Shown here in pieces: positions 7,195-14,116 of a DNA stretch of 43,550 nucleotides. How positions within the stretch are numbered: position 1 is the stretch's first letter; every line of letters starts with the position of its first letter. The position numbers and the translations under genes were made by a program. This stretch comes from a virus: the IMG/VR virus record IMGVR_UViG_3300032331_002544, positions 1 to 43,550 of that record. One strand, written 5' to 3'. The notes below the pieces were generated by a model. The model was not told the origin of the DNA, ran no database searches, and worked only from the letters and a program-made list of their open reading frames with translations.

Positions 7195-7223
7195 AGGTTA
7201 TCGGTTATAACATGCACTCACAA
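7195..7223 (-). promoter_or_regulatory. Family promoter, leaderless, for the 7187 gene
   Basis: Leftward TTGTGA, 17-bp spacer ending TATAACCGA, TAACCT, then seven bases to ATG. A boundary repeat directly abuts its upstream side. Confidence 0.85.
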
Positions 7224-7225
7224 CC

Positions 7226-7239
7226 TCTTCCGCCACCGT
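7226..7239 (+). repeat. Boundary repeat, copy 4 (TTCCGCCACCGT core)
   Basis: Core at 7228-7239, followed by AGTGGCTTTTATTTATAG. It touches the -35 region of the leftward promoter. Confidence 0.85.
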
Positions 7240-7251
7240 AGTGGCTTTTAT

Positions 7252-7578
7252 TTATAGAGAGTCCCAGTCATAGTTCTCGGGGAAATCTGACGCGTGACCG
7301 AAAGCGGACATGATGAGCCAACAGCATCGAAGCACCTGCCCATCGTTCCATTGCTCTCCTTCGAGTCCGTAGATAATTGCACGAATCGCCAGCAGTGCGG
7401 GTTCATTCGAGTTAAGCATGATGTCAGCCATGTGGGACCACTCTCCCAGCCCCGTCATCAGGTCGTCGAGTTGCTGACCGTTTTGACCTTCGTCCTTGTC
7501 GTACTTGTCATCCAAGTTCATCAGCACCCTGTCAATGTGCTGAAGAATTTCGGACGGAGTTTTCTTGTCGGTCATCAT
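7252..7578 (-). CDS. Hypothetical protein
   Basis: 108 residues from ATGATG at 7578, overlapping the stop of the Api92-like gene. Acidic and helical (ILQHIDRVLMNLDDKYDKD), with a central LLAIRAIIYGLEGEQW stretch and a Cys pair. Not recognised. It ends close to the boundary repeat. The tight overlap suggests it works in, or at least is made with, the upstream protein. Confidence 0.65.
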   Translation of the reverse strand: MMTDKKTPSEILQHIDRVLMNLDDKYDKDEGQNGQQLDDLMTGLGEWSHMADIMLNSNEPALLAIRAIIYGLEGEQWNDGQVLRCCWLIMSAFGHASDFPENYDWDSL

Positions 7579-8252
7579 GCCATCACCTTCTCCCAATGTT
7601 CCTTGAGTGCTTTGTCGGCTGACTCTTCTAGTTCCCACATGAGGTCGCTTTGGAACTCGGACTGCTCTTCCCACATGTCGTCTTCCTTGCCGTCTTCTTC
7701 CATCTTCTCCCACTTCGCCTGCACCTCTGCAGGTGGGTCGCATGGCATGTCGCCTTCGGCAACTGTCTTGCCATCATGGAATACGAACCAGCAAGCAAAG
7801 AAGTTTGCTTCCTCGGTGTTATGCATTCCGAACATGAGTTGAGGAAATAAACCCGAGATGCGCTCCATTAGCCCATTGGCTGGAGACCACGCTGACTCAA
7901 AGTGAAAGTGCAACGAGCCATTCTCTTCATCGAGGTTGCCTTCGTCCATTTCCATTTGGCATGCACCCCATTTGGTTCCCCAATTTTCGTGAGCCCAGTC
8001 GTACCAGTCCCTGTGACCGAACTTGGCAAGATTGTCTTTCATCTGCTGTTCGTGTTCAGGGCTATTTGCGTGACCGAATGCGGCTTGCGTTTCAGATAAT
8101 TCTGTAGGACATGGGTAGAGATGGTTCAGACCAAATGTCTGATAGTCATTACCCTCTTTGTTCTTTTCGGTAATCTTCATTGCCTCTACAAGGCGACGAA
8201 GTTCCTTGGGGTCACCTTTGACAGTGACATAGTTATAACACCAGTTAGGCAT
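7575..8252 (-). CDS. Api92-like (DUF1281) ferredoxin-fold protein
   Basis: 225 residues. MPNWCYNYVTVKGD at the N-terminus, DWYDWAHENWGTKWGA in the middle and FHFESAWSPANG later are the hallmarks of the Api92-like/DUF1281 family found on phages and mobile elements. The family has a ferredoxin-like fold; biochemical role unknown. The C-terminus is a long acidic helical tail (EEDGKEDDMWEEQSEF). Shine-Dalgarno AAAGGAC is present; a family promoter lies upstream at 8287-8315. Confidence 0.8.
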   Translation of the reverse strand: MPNWCYNYVTVKGDPKELRRLVEAMKITEKNKEGNDYQTFGLNHLYPCPTELSETQAAFGHANSPEHEQQMKDNLAKFGHRDWYDWAHENWGTKWGACQMEMDEGNLDEENGSLHFHFESAWSPANGLMERISGLFPQLMFGMHNTEEANFFACWFVFHDGKTVAEGDMPCDPPAEVQAKWEKMEEDGKEDDMWEEQSEFQSDLMWELEESADKALKEHWEKVMA

Positions 8253-8286
8253 AGTAGGTCCTTTGGTTTGTGGTTGATATTGACTA

Positions 8287-8315
8287 CAGGTTATCCGTTA
8301 TAACCGTCAACACCA
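8287..8315 (-). promoter_or_regulatory. Family promoter for the 8252 gene
   Basis: Leftward TTGGTG, 17-bp spacer ending TATAACGGA, TAACCT. It lies within the end of the 8291 gene and gives a leader of about 27 nt with a Shine-Dalgarno. Confidence 0.75.
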
Positions 8316-8668
8316 ACTCGGTCTCGGAATTTCTTTTCGAGTGAACTGAACCACTTCGAGTTGACAATGTCCATGGCTCGGTCGATCGACATCTCTGGCG
8401 CAGCCCCGACTTGAGCTGGATCTTCAGGTATTGAAACGTTCTTGCGTTCAAACCATTTTGATCCTGTTCCCTTTGTCGGCTCCACCAAAAGATCTAGGTG
8501 ACCATAACGAACGCGTGCATCTGAAACCGTGCCTTCCACTTTCATGTCCATGTCTGGAATTGAGAAGAGCACTTTCTGGCCGATGTACGCCCCGAGATTG
8601 ATCTTGCCATCTTCGTTACGTGCGTATGTGAACTTTGCTTCTGCTTTGTCTGTTGAGACGATATTCAT
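8291..8668 (-). CDS. Hypothetical protein
   Basis: 125 residues. A beta-rich core (INLGAYIGQKVLFSIPDM, then KVEGTVSDARVRYG) suggests a small barrel, followed by a linker carrying one AGCCCCG site and a charged C-terminal helix. No known signature. AAAGGAG precedes the ATG. Its end contains the promoter for the next leftward gene, so the two may be separately regulated. Confidence 0.65.
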   Translation of the reverse strand: MNIVSTDKAEAKFTYARNEDGKINLGAYIGQKVLFSIPDMDMKVEGTVSDARVRYGHLDLLVEPTKGTGSKWFERKNVSIPEDPAQVGAAPEMSIDRAMDIVNSKWFSSLEKKFRDRVGVDGYNG

Positions 8669-8722
8669 GATTGCTCCTTTAAATGTGAATGTAATTAATA
8701 CTTGTAGGCGTCAGGATAGGAC

Positions 8723-8736
8723 CTTTCCGCCACCGT
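8723..8736 (+). repeat. Boundary repeat CTTTCCGCCACCGT, copy 5
   Basis: Full match between leftward genes 8668 and 8755. It is followed by TACAACTTGCAAATGGG. Confidence 0.85.
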
Positions 8737-8754
8737 TACAACTTGCAAATGGGA

Positions 8755-9249
8755 TTAATACCACGCATCCATTCCCACCCCAAATTTTGCGCACCAGCGC
8801 AGATACCAAATGGCATGACGCACGTCGTCGTTCAGGTCTACGCCGTTGTCTACGATCGCACCCTTTTCATACCAAGCCTCTTCCAGGAACTCTGCGAGTT
8901 GCATGCACTCCGCAGGAGTCTTATGTGTGGCGTCATCGTTCTCGCCATAGAAATTGAATTCATCGTCATTGAGACCGAGCAGTCTGATCAGGTGATTGCC
9001 GTACTTGCCTCTGTACCAACAGTCAGTTCCGAGCATTCCATGTACTTCCCCGCTGTCCATGCCGTCCTGTCTACGGGCGTTCTTGTACGGGCATCCGCCG
9101 GCAGATTGTGTGGCCCCGCAATCCACTCTCGTCGAGACTGATCCGTCTTCTTCGAGGAGCGCTTTCCCGTCTCTGTCACGGATCGGAGTAAGCACCGCTG
9201 TGTTGCCAGTACGGCACGGGTACGCTGTTGGCATGTTGTCGAGTCCCAT
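8755..9249 (-). CDS. Hypothetical Cys-containing phage protein
   Basis: 164 residues. MGLDNMP start, then Cys residues at about 12, 44 and 53 (CGATQSAGGCPY) and others later, suggesting metal binding. The C-terminal half has a phage-like pattern (PAECMQLAEFLEEAW ... LRWCAKFGVGM). Function not known. ATG overlaps the stop of the 9476 gene by one base. Confidence 0.65.
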   Translation of the reverse strand: MGLDNMPTAYPCRTGNTAVLTPIRDRDGKALLEEDGSVSTRVDCGATQSAGGCPYKNARRQDGMDSGEVHGMLGTDCWYRGKYGNHLIRLLGLNDDEFNFYGENDDATHKTPAECMQLAEFLEEAWYEKGAIVDNGVDLNDDVRHAIWYLRWCAKFGVGMDAWY

Positions 9250-9476
9250 TACTTTGCCTTTCGCATCTCGAAGATTGAAGCGCTGACAGCGTTAGTCCAC
9301 TGTTTAAACAATGCTTCTTGAATGTTGAACACCTCGTCAAAGATTCTGTTTAATTCTGTGATAAGTAGAACGTTGTCCTCGTCATCAATCTGTTTGATTT
9401 CTACGGACATTGCGTCAAGAATATTCCCGACTGCGGTGATTGCTTCTAATGATGGATTGGTTGTGTAGTTAGTCAT
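9249..9476 (-). CDS. Hypothetical helical protein
   Basis: 75 residues, predominantly helical (LEAITAVGNILDAMSVEIKQ, then LITELNRIFDEVFNIQEALF). No recognised family. The ATG at 9476 is six bases after a family -10, so the mRNA is probably leaderless; it heads a two-gene unit with the 8755 gene. Confidence 0.65.
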   Translation of the reverse strand: MTNYTTNPSLEAITAVGNILDAMSVEIKQIDDEDNVLLITELNRIFDEVFNIQEALFKQWTNAVSASIFEMRKAK

Positions 9477-9482
9477 GATTCG

Positions 9483-9511
9483 AATCTATCGGTTATAAGT
9501 CTTAATCACAA
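9483..9511 (-). promoter_or_regulatory. Family promoter, leaderless, for the 9476 gene
   Basis: Leftward TTGTGA, 17-bp spacer ending TATAACCGA, TAGATT, then six bases to ATG. Confidence 0.85.
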
Positions 9512-9718
9512 CCCGTTTACCGAAAACCAATTAATTACTGTGGAGAGCAAGTTGTCGTAGTCGCCAGCCGTCGCCTCTGTTGTGAACAATGCAATCTCAT
9601 CGTCAGGTAAACCAGCACGACTCATCTTGCGCCTGCAACGGGAGAGAATAGCGAATGCATTCCCATCCTCGCCGACTAGGTCAATGGATATGTCAGGGTA
9701 TTTGATTGTGGTTGTCAT
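9506..9718 (-). CDS. Conserved small phage protein (DGNAFxIL family)
   Basis: 70 residues from ATG 9718. ISIDLVGEDGNAFAILSRCR, then AGLPDDEIALF and TAGDYDNLLSTVINW form a pattern I recognise from many unrelated phages, always of unknown function. The start is fixed by the promoter: seven bases from -10 to ATG, so the longer reading from 9754 is excluded. Confidence 0.8.
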   Translation of the reverse strand: MTTTIKYPDISIDLVGEDGNAFAILSRCRRKMSRAGLPDDEIALFTTEATAGDYDNLLSTVINWFSVNGL

Positions 9719-9725
9719 GACGTAA

Positions 9726-9754
9726 ACGTTATCGCTTATAAATAGCAACGACAA
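9726..9754 (-). promoter_or_regulatory. Family promoter, leaderless, for the 9718 gene
   Basis: Leftward TTGTCG, 17-bp spacer ending TATAAGCGA, TAACGT, then seven bases to ATG. Confidence 0.8.
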
Positions 9755-9804
9755 CCTGTTTGCTGAAGAACCGGCCAGGCGTCGAGGAGAGCCCCGTTGT
9801 ATTC

Positions 9805-9818
9805 CTTTCCGCCACCGT
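9805..9818 (+). repeat. Boundary repeat CTTTCCGCCACCGT, copy 6
   Basis: Full match in the divergent region; its last base is the first base of the next rightward -35 box. An AGCCCCG lies 15 bases upstream. Confidence 0.85.
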
Positions 9819-9846
9819 TGATCTTTGTATATGGATCGTGTAAGCT
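9818..9846 (+). promoter_or_regulatory. Leaderless promoter for the 9853 gene
   Basis: TTGATC, 17-bp spacer without the TATAACCGA element, TAAGCT, then six bases to ATG. Confidence 0.65.
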
Positions 9847-9852
9847 ACTGGT

Positions 9853-10065
9853 ATGTCGGGACATGGATACAACCTCTACTCGTGCGAACTCTGTCGTCAA
9901 CCAATAGATATCAAATCAGCGCAATGCCTTCGTATGGTGACTGGCTGGGTGAAAGGAACGTCCCGCTCTATGGCTGAGCAGGTCACAGACCACTACCGCT
10001 ATGTCCACGATTTCTGCCTAGCAGGACAGAAAGACAAGTCACTAGGACAAGACAGCCTATTCTGA
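9853..10065 (+). CDS. Small Cys-rich (zinc-finger-like) protein
   Basis: 70 residues. YSCELCRQPIDIKSAQC followed by a His/Cys-containing segment (HYRYVHDFC) suggests a treble-clef-type zinc site. The first gene of the long rightward block, with no Shine-Dalgarno and an ATG six bases after the -10. Function unknown; proteins of this size and pattern are common in actinophages. Confidence 0.7.
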   Translation: MSGHGYNLYSCELCRQPIDIKSAQCLRMVTGWVKGTSRSMAEQVTDHYRYVHDFCLAGQKDKSLGQDSLF

Positions 10066-10108
10066 TCGCTGGGCTGCCAGATGCAGTCCCTGAGGTTGAT
10101 TTTCTGGC

Positions 10109-10135
10109 ACTCGGCTTCGCAAGTTACCGCCGAGT
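10109..10135 (+). terminator. Hairpin after the 9853 gene
   Basis: ACTCGGC pairs with GCCGAGT across a 13-nt loop. No T run follows, so termination is uncertain. Confidence 0.35.
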
Positions 10136-10165
10136 AACACACGCAAATAAATCTTTCTAGCGAGG

Positions 10166-10194
10166 TTGTGATTATCGCCTATAACCGATAAATT
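10166..10194 (+). promoter_or_regulatory. Family promoter for the 10233 gene
   Basis: TTGTGA, 17-bp spacer ending TATAACCGA, TAAATT. The leader of about 30 nt carries an AAGGGGG ribosome site. Confidence 0.85.
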
Positions 10195-10232
10195 GAGTGT
10201 TACCTACTAAGACACCTAAGGGGGTGAAAAAT

Positions 10233-10628
10233 ATGTCCAAGCAACTTTCTGCCGTTGCTCGTCAGTACATCAGCGCACTAGAGGCGCAAGCGTCTGCCGA
10301 GCGAGCCGTCGCTGTTGCGAAGGAATTGCTTACCGAAGCGTACGCCGAACACGGCGTGAACTCTGTGGAAGCAGAAGGCAAGAGCGTAATGCTCATTGAG
10401 GCTGTCCGTCGTAACTTTGACGCTCAAGCGTTGGAAGCACTTGTCAGCGCAAAAACTTTCCGTGAAGTCACCAAGACTGCGGTAGAGCCAAAAGCGTTTG
10501 ACAAGGCTCGCAAGTCAGGCGAAATTGACGAGAGTGTGGAAACGGCGGTAGTCAAGCCGAGCCCATACACTCGCATTGTCGTAAAAGACCTTGCGGTCAG
10601 CGCAACCGAAACCGCCGAAGCGGTCTAG
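10233..10628 (+). CDS. Hypothetical coiled-coil protein
   Basis: 131 residues from the ATG after AAGGGGG (an earlier in-frame ATG at 10197 lies at the predicted start site and is disfavoured). Ala/Glu/Lys-rich helices at the N-terminus (YISALEAQASAERAVAVAKE) suggest a coiled coil; the C-terminal half has strand-like repeats of Val and Thr. Monocistronic, with its own promoter and a strong terminator, so probably made in quantity. Confidence 0.7.
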   Translation: MSKQLSAVARQYISALEAQASAERAVAVAKELLTEAYAEHGVNSVEAEGKSVMLIEAVRRNFDAQALEALVSAKTFREVTKTAVEPKAFDKARKSGEIDESVETAVVKPSPYTRIVVKDLAVSATETAEAV

Positions 10629-10640
10629 TCCTATCCGTCG

Positions 10641-10675
10641 GGGGTGGGGGAGAAATCCCTCACCCTCTTTTTTTT
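10641..10675 (+). terminator. Strong intrinsic terminator
   Basis: GGGTGGGGGA, GAAA loop, TCCCTCACCC, followed by eight Ts after one C. A textbook Rho-independent terminator for the 10233 gene. Confidence 0.85.
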
Positions 10676-10817
10676 GCCCATCATCTGGCAGCGCGGCAGC
10701 CCAGGGTTTCGCGTTGGCTGTTCTGAACGTAGAAACCACAGGCGGGGCTCACGGCACGCACAAAGCGCACCAAGCACAGAGGGGGCAGAAAGTTCCCAAG
10801 AAAGTTTGCTCGTCAGG

Positions 10818-10846
10818 TTGTTGTTATGGGGTATAACCGATAAAGT
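10818..10846 (+). promoter_or_regulatory. Family promoter for the 10889 gene
   Basis: TTGTTG, 17-bp spacer ending TATAACCGA, TAAAGT. Leader about 35 nt. Confidence 0.85.
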
Positions 10847-10875
10847 TCATAGTGCCAATAACAACCACAAGAAAG

Positions 10876-10887
10876 AGGTATATACCT
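10876..10887. promoter_or_regulatory. Palindrome AGGTATATACCT over the ribosome binding site
   Basis: A perfect 12-bp palindrome containing the AGAGG-like ribosome site and ending one base before the ATG at 10889. It could be an operator or a hairpin that hides the start. Confidence 0.4.
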
Positions 10888-10888
10888 A

Positions 10889-11323
10889 ATGGCAAGACAG
10901 CAAAGCATAAATGTCAAAGTCGCCACCAAAAAGGTGATTGAGGCATTGGAAAAGTCGCTCATTGAGCGTAAGAAAGTAAATGCCGAGTACGAGAAATTGG
11001 AAAAGGCGTATCAGACAGCAAAAGAGAACTCTACCAAAAAGGTAGCCACTCTTGTCAAGCAAGGCAAAGTCACCATTGACGACATCACCGAAAGTGGTAA
11101 CTACCATTGGAAGCGCACAAACGAAGATGAAGTGACTTTCAGCATTGACATCAAGGTATCAAAGAAAGTTCTTGGTATCCCTGAAAACCCAACCAACCCT
11201 TACCCGTACCACTCGTACAAAGAGGACAACCAAGCGATTGAGAACGCAATTCGTATTCTCAAAATGACTGACGAGGAATATGTGTCCACAAGCACCTACT
11301 CGGCAGTATCCAAGTTCATCTGA
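10889..11323 (+). CDS. Hypothetical coiled-coil protein
   Basis: 144 residues. Residues about 10-55 are a strong Lys/Glu coiled coil (VIEALEKSLIERKKVNAEYE, next to KLEKAYQTAKE). The second half has beta strands (VTFSIDIKVSKKVLGIP) and a Pro/Tyr patch. Unknown family. Like the 10233 gene it has its own promoter and a downstream hairpin. Confidence 0.7.
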   Translation: MARQQSINVKVATKKVIEALEKSLIERKKVNAEYEKLEKAYQTAKENSTKKVATLVKQGKVTIDDITESGNYHWKRTNEDEVTFSIDIKVSKKVLGIPENPTNPYPYHSYKEDNQAIENAIRILKMTDEEYVSTSTYSAVSKFI

Positions 11324-11335
11324 ACTGACGGCAAA

Positions 11336-11355
11336 GGGGGTGGGCAACCACCCCC
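11336..11355 (+). terminator. GC-rich hairpin after the 10889 gene
   Basis: GGGGGTGG, GCAA tetraloop, CCACCCCC: a perfect 8-bp stem. The following bases are C/A rich, with a T run only 30 bases on, so it may be a stabiliser or a weak terminator. Confidence 0.5.
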
Positions 11356-11401
11356 CAAGCCCCCAGCCCCGGTTGACTGATAGAAGTTTTTATCACACAG
11401 G

Positions 11402-11430
11402 TTGCTGTTGTCCCTAATAACCGATAAAGT
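11402..11430 (+). promoter_or_regulatory. Family promoter for the 11460 gene
   Basis: TTGCTG, 17-bp spacer ending AATAACCGA, TAAAGT; the leader carries AAGGAG. Confidence 0.85.
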
Positions 11431-11459
11431 GAAAGCACCTACTACTCAAGGAGATTTAT

Positions 11460-11978
11460 ATGGGAATGGATGTAATCGGAATAAACGCCACTTCAGAACG
11501 AGGTGAGTACTTTCGTAACAATGTTTGGTGGTGGCGACCCCTGTGGGACTACTGCCTCAACGAACACGGCGACATTGCTGGTCAGGTGGAACACGGTCAC
11601 TCAAACGACGGTGACGGTCTTGACGGCGATAGCAGTCGCACACTCGGACTTCGCCTCTTGGAAGATGTGAAAACGGGACGTGCTGCCGAGTACAAGCAGA
11701 CCTACGACAAGGCGTTGTCTGAACTGCCACGAGTGTCGTGTGACCTGTGCAACTCAACTGGTATTCGCACGGACAAGATTGGCTTAGAAATGGGAATGGA
11801 CAAGAAAGCCTTAGATGAGGCGAACGCAATTATTCTCGGGCGCACACACGGCACTTGCAATGCTTGTCACGGCTACGGAACGCAGGCACACTTCGGAACG
11901 AGTTATCCGTTTGATGTGGAGAATGTTCAGGAGTTCGCAGAGTTCCTGTTGGACTGTGGTGGATTTCAGATTTGCTGA
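11460..11978 (+). CDS. Conserved phage protein with DnaJ-type zinc fingers
   Basis: 172 residues. The N-terminus MGMDVIGINATSERGEYFRN, then NVWWWRPLWDYC is a signature shared by many phages and some plasmids. Two Cys motifs near the C-terminus, CDLCNSTG and CNACHGYG, match the CxxCxGxG repeat of DnaJ and would bind zinc together. Biochemical role unknown. Strong Shine-Dalgarno AAGGAG six bases before ATG. Confidence 0.8.
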   Translation: MGMDVIGINATSERGEYFRNNVWWWRPLWDYCLNEHGDIAGQVEHGHSNDGDGLDGDSSRTLGLRLLEDVKTGRAAEYKQTYDKALSELPRVSCDLCNSTGIRTDKIGLEMGMDKKALDEANAIILGRTHGTCNACHGYGTQAHFGTSYPFDVENVQEFAEFLLDCGGFQIC

Positions 11979-11980
11979 GG

Positions 11981-12009
11981 TTGTGGTTGTCACCTATAAC
12001 CGATAAAGT
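11981..12009 (+). promoter_or_regulatory. Family promoter, leaderless, for the 12016 gene
   Basis: TTGTGG, 17-bp spacer ending TATAACCGA, TAAAGT, then six bases to ATG. Confidence 0.9.
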
Positions 12010-12015
12010 GAACTT

Positions 12016-12228
12016 ATGACACCTACTGACTTCACAAAAGAAGCACTAGACGAACTCATTGGCGAGAACTATGAGGTCGGCACAAAAGGCGGTGACACCT
12101 ATGACGGTGAAATCTCTGATGTGACCGACACGGTTCTCACAATGCTTTGGTTCAACCTAGTCAAAGACCAAGTTCGTGAACTTGACATACCTATCGCAGA
12201 CATAAGTTGGATAAAGGAGAGCCTGTGA
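12016..12228 (+). CDS. Hypothetical small beta-rich protein
   Basis: 70 residues. YEVGTKGGDTYDGEISDVTD, then VLTMLWFNL and VRELDIPIADISWI has the look of a small SH3/Sm-like barrel. No family recognised. Leaderless start six bases after the -10. The last codons overlap the GTG start of the next gene. Confidence 0.65.
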   Translation: MTPTDFTKEALDELIGENYEVGTKGGDTYDGEISDVTDTVLTMLWFNLVKDQVRELDIPIADISWIKESL

Positions 12229-12548
12229 ACCACGCTGTTGATGAAGCATTAGAACTGGGAGTAATCTCTCGCAAGCTGTTTATGGCTTTGCGTTATCAAG
12301 ACTGCCTCTGCGTTGAGACAGATGAGTACAAAGAGTGGCGAGAAACTATGGAGTGGTTTCTCAAGTCCAATTACCCTGACGCTGACAAAGAAACACTTGG
12401 GGCGCACCGACTTATGTATATTCTCTTTGGCAATCCCTACGAAGGAGAGCAGGTATCAGAAACCTGTGAACGCTGTTCGGCAATGGAAGCCTACGAGAAC
12501 TTCATTGGGCAAGAACACCTGAACCTTTACATTGAGGGCAAGGAGTGA
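12225..12548 (+). CDS. Hypothetical protein
   Basis: 107 residues from GTG 12225, four bases before the end of the previous gene and with AAGGAG at the right distance. Helical, with two Cys near the C-terminus (CERCSAME). No recognised family. Coupled to the 12016 gene. Confidence 0.65.
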   Translation: MNHAVDEALELGVISRKLFMALRYQDCLCVETDEYKEWRETMEWFLKSNYPDADKETLGAHRLMYILFGNPYEGEQVSETCERCSAMEAYENFIGQEHLNLYIEGKE

Positions 12549-12580
12549 TGTCCGAGCCGGCCCCGTCGATTGGTTAGGCT

Positions 12581-12593
12581 CTTCCGCCACCGT
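12581..12593 (+). repeat. Boundary repeat, copy 7 (CTTCCGCCACCGT)
   Basis: One T shorter than the consensus; followed by TAGACCTAGACGATAGG, a sub-type shared with copies 8 and 9. Confidence 0.85.
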
Positions 12594-12665
12594 TAGACCT
12601 AGACGATAGGAAAACAAGCAAGCTGGTTTGCTGGGCTATAAGCACGCATCAAAAACCAAAACTGA

Positions 12666-12701
12666 CTTGACATAACTTTGATAAACGAACTTGACATAAC
12701 T
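12666..12701 (+). repeat. Direct repeat CTTGACATAACT (two copies, 24-bp period)
   Basis: Copies at 12666-12677 and 12690-12701 in AT-rich DNA, each containing a consensus -35 TTGACA but without a matching -10 at 17 bp. May be a regulator or initiator binding site. Confidence 0.5.
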
Positions 12702-12741
12702 CCACTCAACTTTGTTGCGTTGATATATTACAGGTGGCAGG

Positions 12742-12770
12742 TTGTGTTTGTGAGTTATAACCGATAAGGT
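12742..12770 (+). promoter_or_regulatory. Family promoter, leaderless, for the 12777 gene
   Basis: TTGTGT, 17-bp spacer ending TATAACCGA, TAAGGT, then six bases to ATG. Confidence 0.9.
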
Positions 12771-12776
12771 GAAATT

Positions 12777-13019
12777 ATGAACGACATACTAAAAGAAGCA
12801 CACGAAAAGCGAACCGAGAAATTGACAGACTTGTGGGCTTGCGCTCACGAGTATTCGTTTCACGACAGCGAAGCAGACAGCCTGCGTTTGGCTCTCTCCT
12901 CGCTCATTAGAATTATTGCTAGCCGTGAGGAGTTCGGCTACGAGTTCGTCAAAGATATGACAGCACTCGCCAACAGCACTATCGCCGAGCGTGTGGTGGA
13001 ACAGAAAAAAGCCTCGTAA
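12777..13019 (+). CDS. Hypothetical helical protein
   Basis: 80 residues, almost entirely helical (ILKEAHEKRTEKLTDLWACA, then LRLALSSLIRIIASREEFG). Not recognised. Leaderless. It ends directly before the next family promoter, so it is a single-gene unit. Confidence 0.65.
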   Translation: MNDILKEAHEKRTEKLTDLWACAHEYSFHDSEADSLRLALSSLIRIIASREEFGYEFVKDMTALANSTIAERVVEQKKAS

Positions 13020-13023
13020 GAGG

Positions 13024-13052
13024 TTGTCATTGTCGGTAATAACCGATAGAGT
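13024..13052 (+). promoter_or_regulatory. Family promoter for the 13166 operon
   Basis: TTGTCA, 17-bp spacer ending AATAACCGA, TAGAGT. Transcription is predicted to start at about 13059, at the first base of a long hairpin. Confidence 0.85.
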
Positions 13053-13059
13053 TAGATTT

Positions 13060-13134
13060 AGACAGGGAGACTGAAGAGTGTCCAATAACGCTAATCGGGA
13101 GATGGAAATGTCTCCCGACAGGCTCTCCCTGTCT
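13060..13134 (+). ncRNA. Nested-hairpin mRNA leader
   Basis: AGACAGGGAGA (13060-13070) pairs perfectly with TCTCCCTGTCT (13124-13134). Inside, CGGGAGA (13096-13102) pairs with TCTCCCG (13111-13117) around an 8-nt loop. GGGAGA/TCTCCC is shared, so the outer and inner arms can swap partners, as in an RNA switch. It ends 31 nt before the 13166 ATG. Family unknown. Confidence 0.55.
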
Positions 13135-13165
13135 ATCCAAGTACCTACTAAGAAATGGAGACCAG

Positions 13166-13396
13166 ATGACGCTTACAAGCCCCGAGGTACGGTCAGAGTA
13201 TCTCTACGCATTCAAGCAGTATGTAGCAAAGGCGTTCGCCCTTTCAAATGCGTGGGAACGCGTTCATACAGACAGCGAACTGAGCAACGCGATAGACGGG
13301 ACTATATTCCCGTTCGCAATGTCCTTTGATGAGTACTGTTACGAGATGCTGATAGTACTTCGCAAACTGGAAGAGGAACTTGGGGAAGCCGCATGA
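13166..13396 (+). CDS. Hypothetical helical protein
   Basis: 76 residues (MTLTSPEVRSEYLYAFKQY start), helical and acidic at the C-terminus. The frame is chosen over the overlapping frame beginning with GTG at 13078 because it has GGAGA upstream, ends with an ATGA overlap to the next gene and has ordinary composition. It carries an AGCCCCG. Function unknown; expression may be set by the structured leader. Confidence 0.65.
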   Translation: MTLTSPEVRSEYLYAFKQYVAKAFALSNAWERVHTDSELSNAIDGTIFPFAMSFDEYCYEMLIVLRKLEEELGEAA

Positions 13397-13596
13397 GCCC
13401 CGCCCACCAGATACTCGTGAAGGCAAACCTTCGTTGGAACACCCAGCACGTACCTTCAGCAACGGAAAACAGGTTCTACACCCCAGACGACATCGACGGG
13501 GCTTCCCTGCTCTGGATCGTTGATGGTGAGGCGACACTCCGACTTCACGACGGCAGGAAGGCTGTTGTGTTTCACGAGGACATAGAAATTCTGTAA
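13393..13596 (+). CDS. Hypothetical small protein
   Basis: 67 residues, starting in the ATGA overlap with the previous gene. Beta-rich end (LLWIVDGEATLRLHDGRKA, then VVFHEDIEIL). Two AGCCCCG sites lie within it. Not recognised. Confidence 0.6.
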   Translation: MSPAHQILVKANLRWNTQHVPSATENRFYTPDDIDGASLLWIVDGEATLRLHDGRKAVVFHEDIEIL

Positions 13597-13602
13597 CGCA
13601 GG

Positions 13603-13631
13603 TTGTGGTTATGCCCTATAACCGATAGAGT
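13603..13631 (+). promoter_or_regulatory. Family promoter for the 13660 gene
   Basis: TTGTGG, 17-bp spacer ending TATAACCGA, TAGAGT. Leader about 22 nt with GGAAGGA. Confidence 0.9.
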
Positions 13632-13659
13632 GAAGTCACCTACAAACGGAAGGAAAATT

Positions 13660-14100
13660 ATGTCCATAATGGCACTCGCTAGCAAGGTTGATGAACTCAT
13701 CACTTTGCCAGCCGACCAAAAGACAGCGAAACTCATCGCAGTATTTGGCACTAACGAGTTGGAGATTACCTCTGACGACCTAGCCCAAGTTGCTGAACAC
13801 GGTGATGTTTACGACCTGTTGGAGAGCGAAATTGCTCGCTCAACGGCGCAGTTCGCTGACGCTATCACACTCGTGACTTGTGGTTGGGCTTCCCCAATTG
13901 ACAACTCGCAAGACGAGGACAACCAAGTTGCGCCTTCGCAACACCCTGAACGCCGTAGGGTTCGTTTGGTGGTTACAGCCACCCGTGAACACACGGCAAG
14001 CGTTCTGCGTTTCTCTGACGACTGGGATAACCCCATTACCGATGAGGGACACGCACGAGGCTCACTCGCTGACGCTGTACGAGAGTTGTTTCAGGACTAA
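13660..14100 (+). CDS. Hypothetical protein
   Basis: 146 residues from the ATG after GGAAGGA; the longer reading from 13603 would start inside the promoter. Helical N-terminus (SKVDELITLPADQKTAKLIA), then a QHPERRRVRLVVTATREHTA block and an acidic C-terminus. Family unknown. Followed by a strong hairpin. Confidence 0.7.
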   Translation: MSIMALASKVDELITLPADQKTAKLIAVFGTNELEITSDDLAQVAEHGDVYDLLESEIARSTAQFADAITLVTCGWASPIDNSQDEDNQVAPSQHPERRRVRLVVTATREHTASVLRFSDDWDNPITDEGHARGSLADAVRELFQD

Positions 14101-14116
14101 TCACACCTGAACTCCA

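Noticed and set aside
13078-13329. 83-codon frame beginning with GTG overlapping the 13166 gene
   Set aside because: It would run through the hairpin leader and has Arg/Val-rich, unlike-protein composition in its second half; the other frame has a ribosome site and an ATGA junction.
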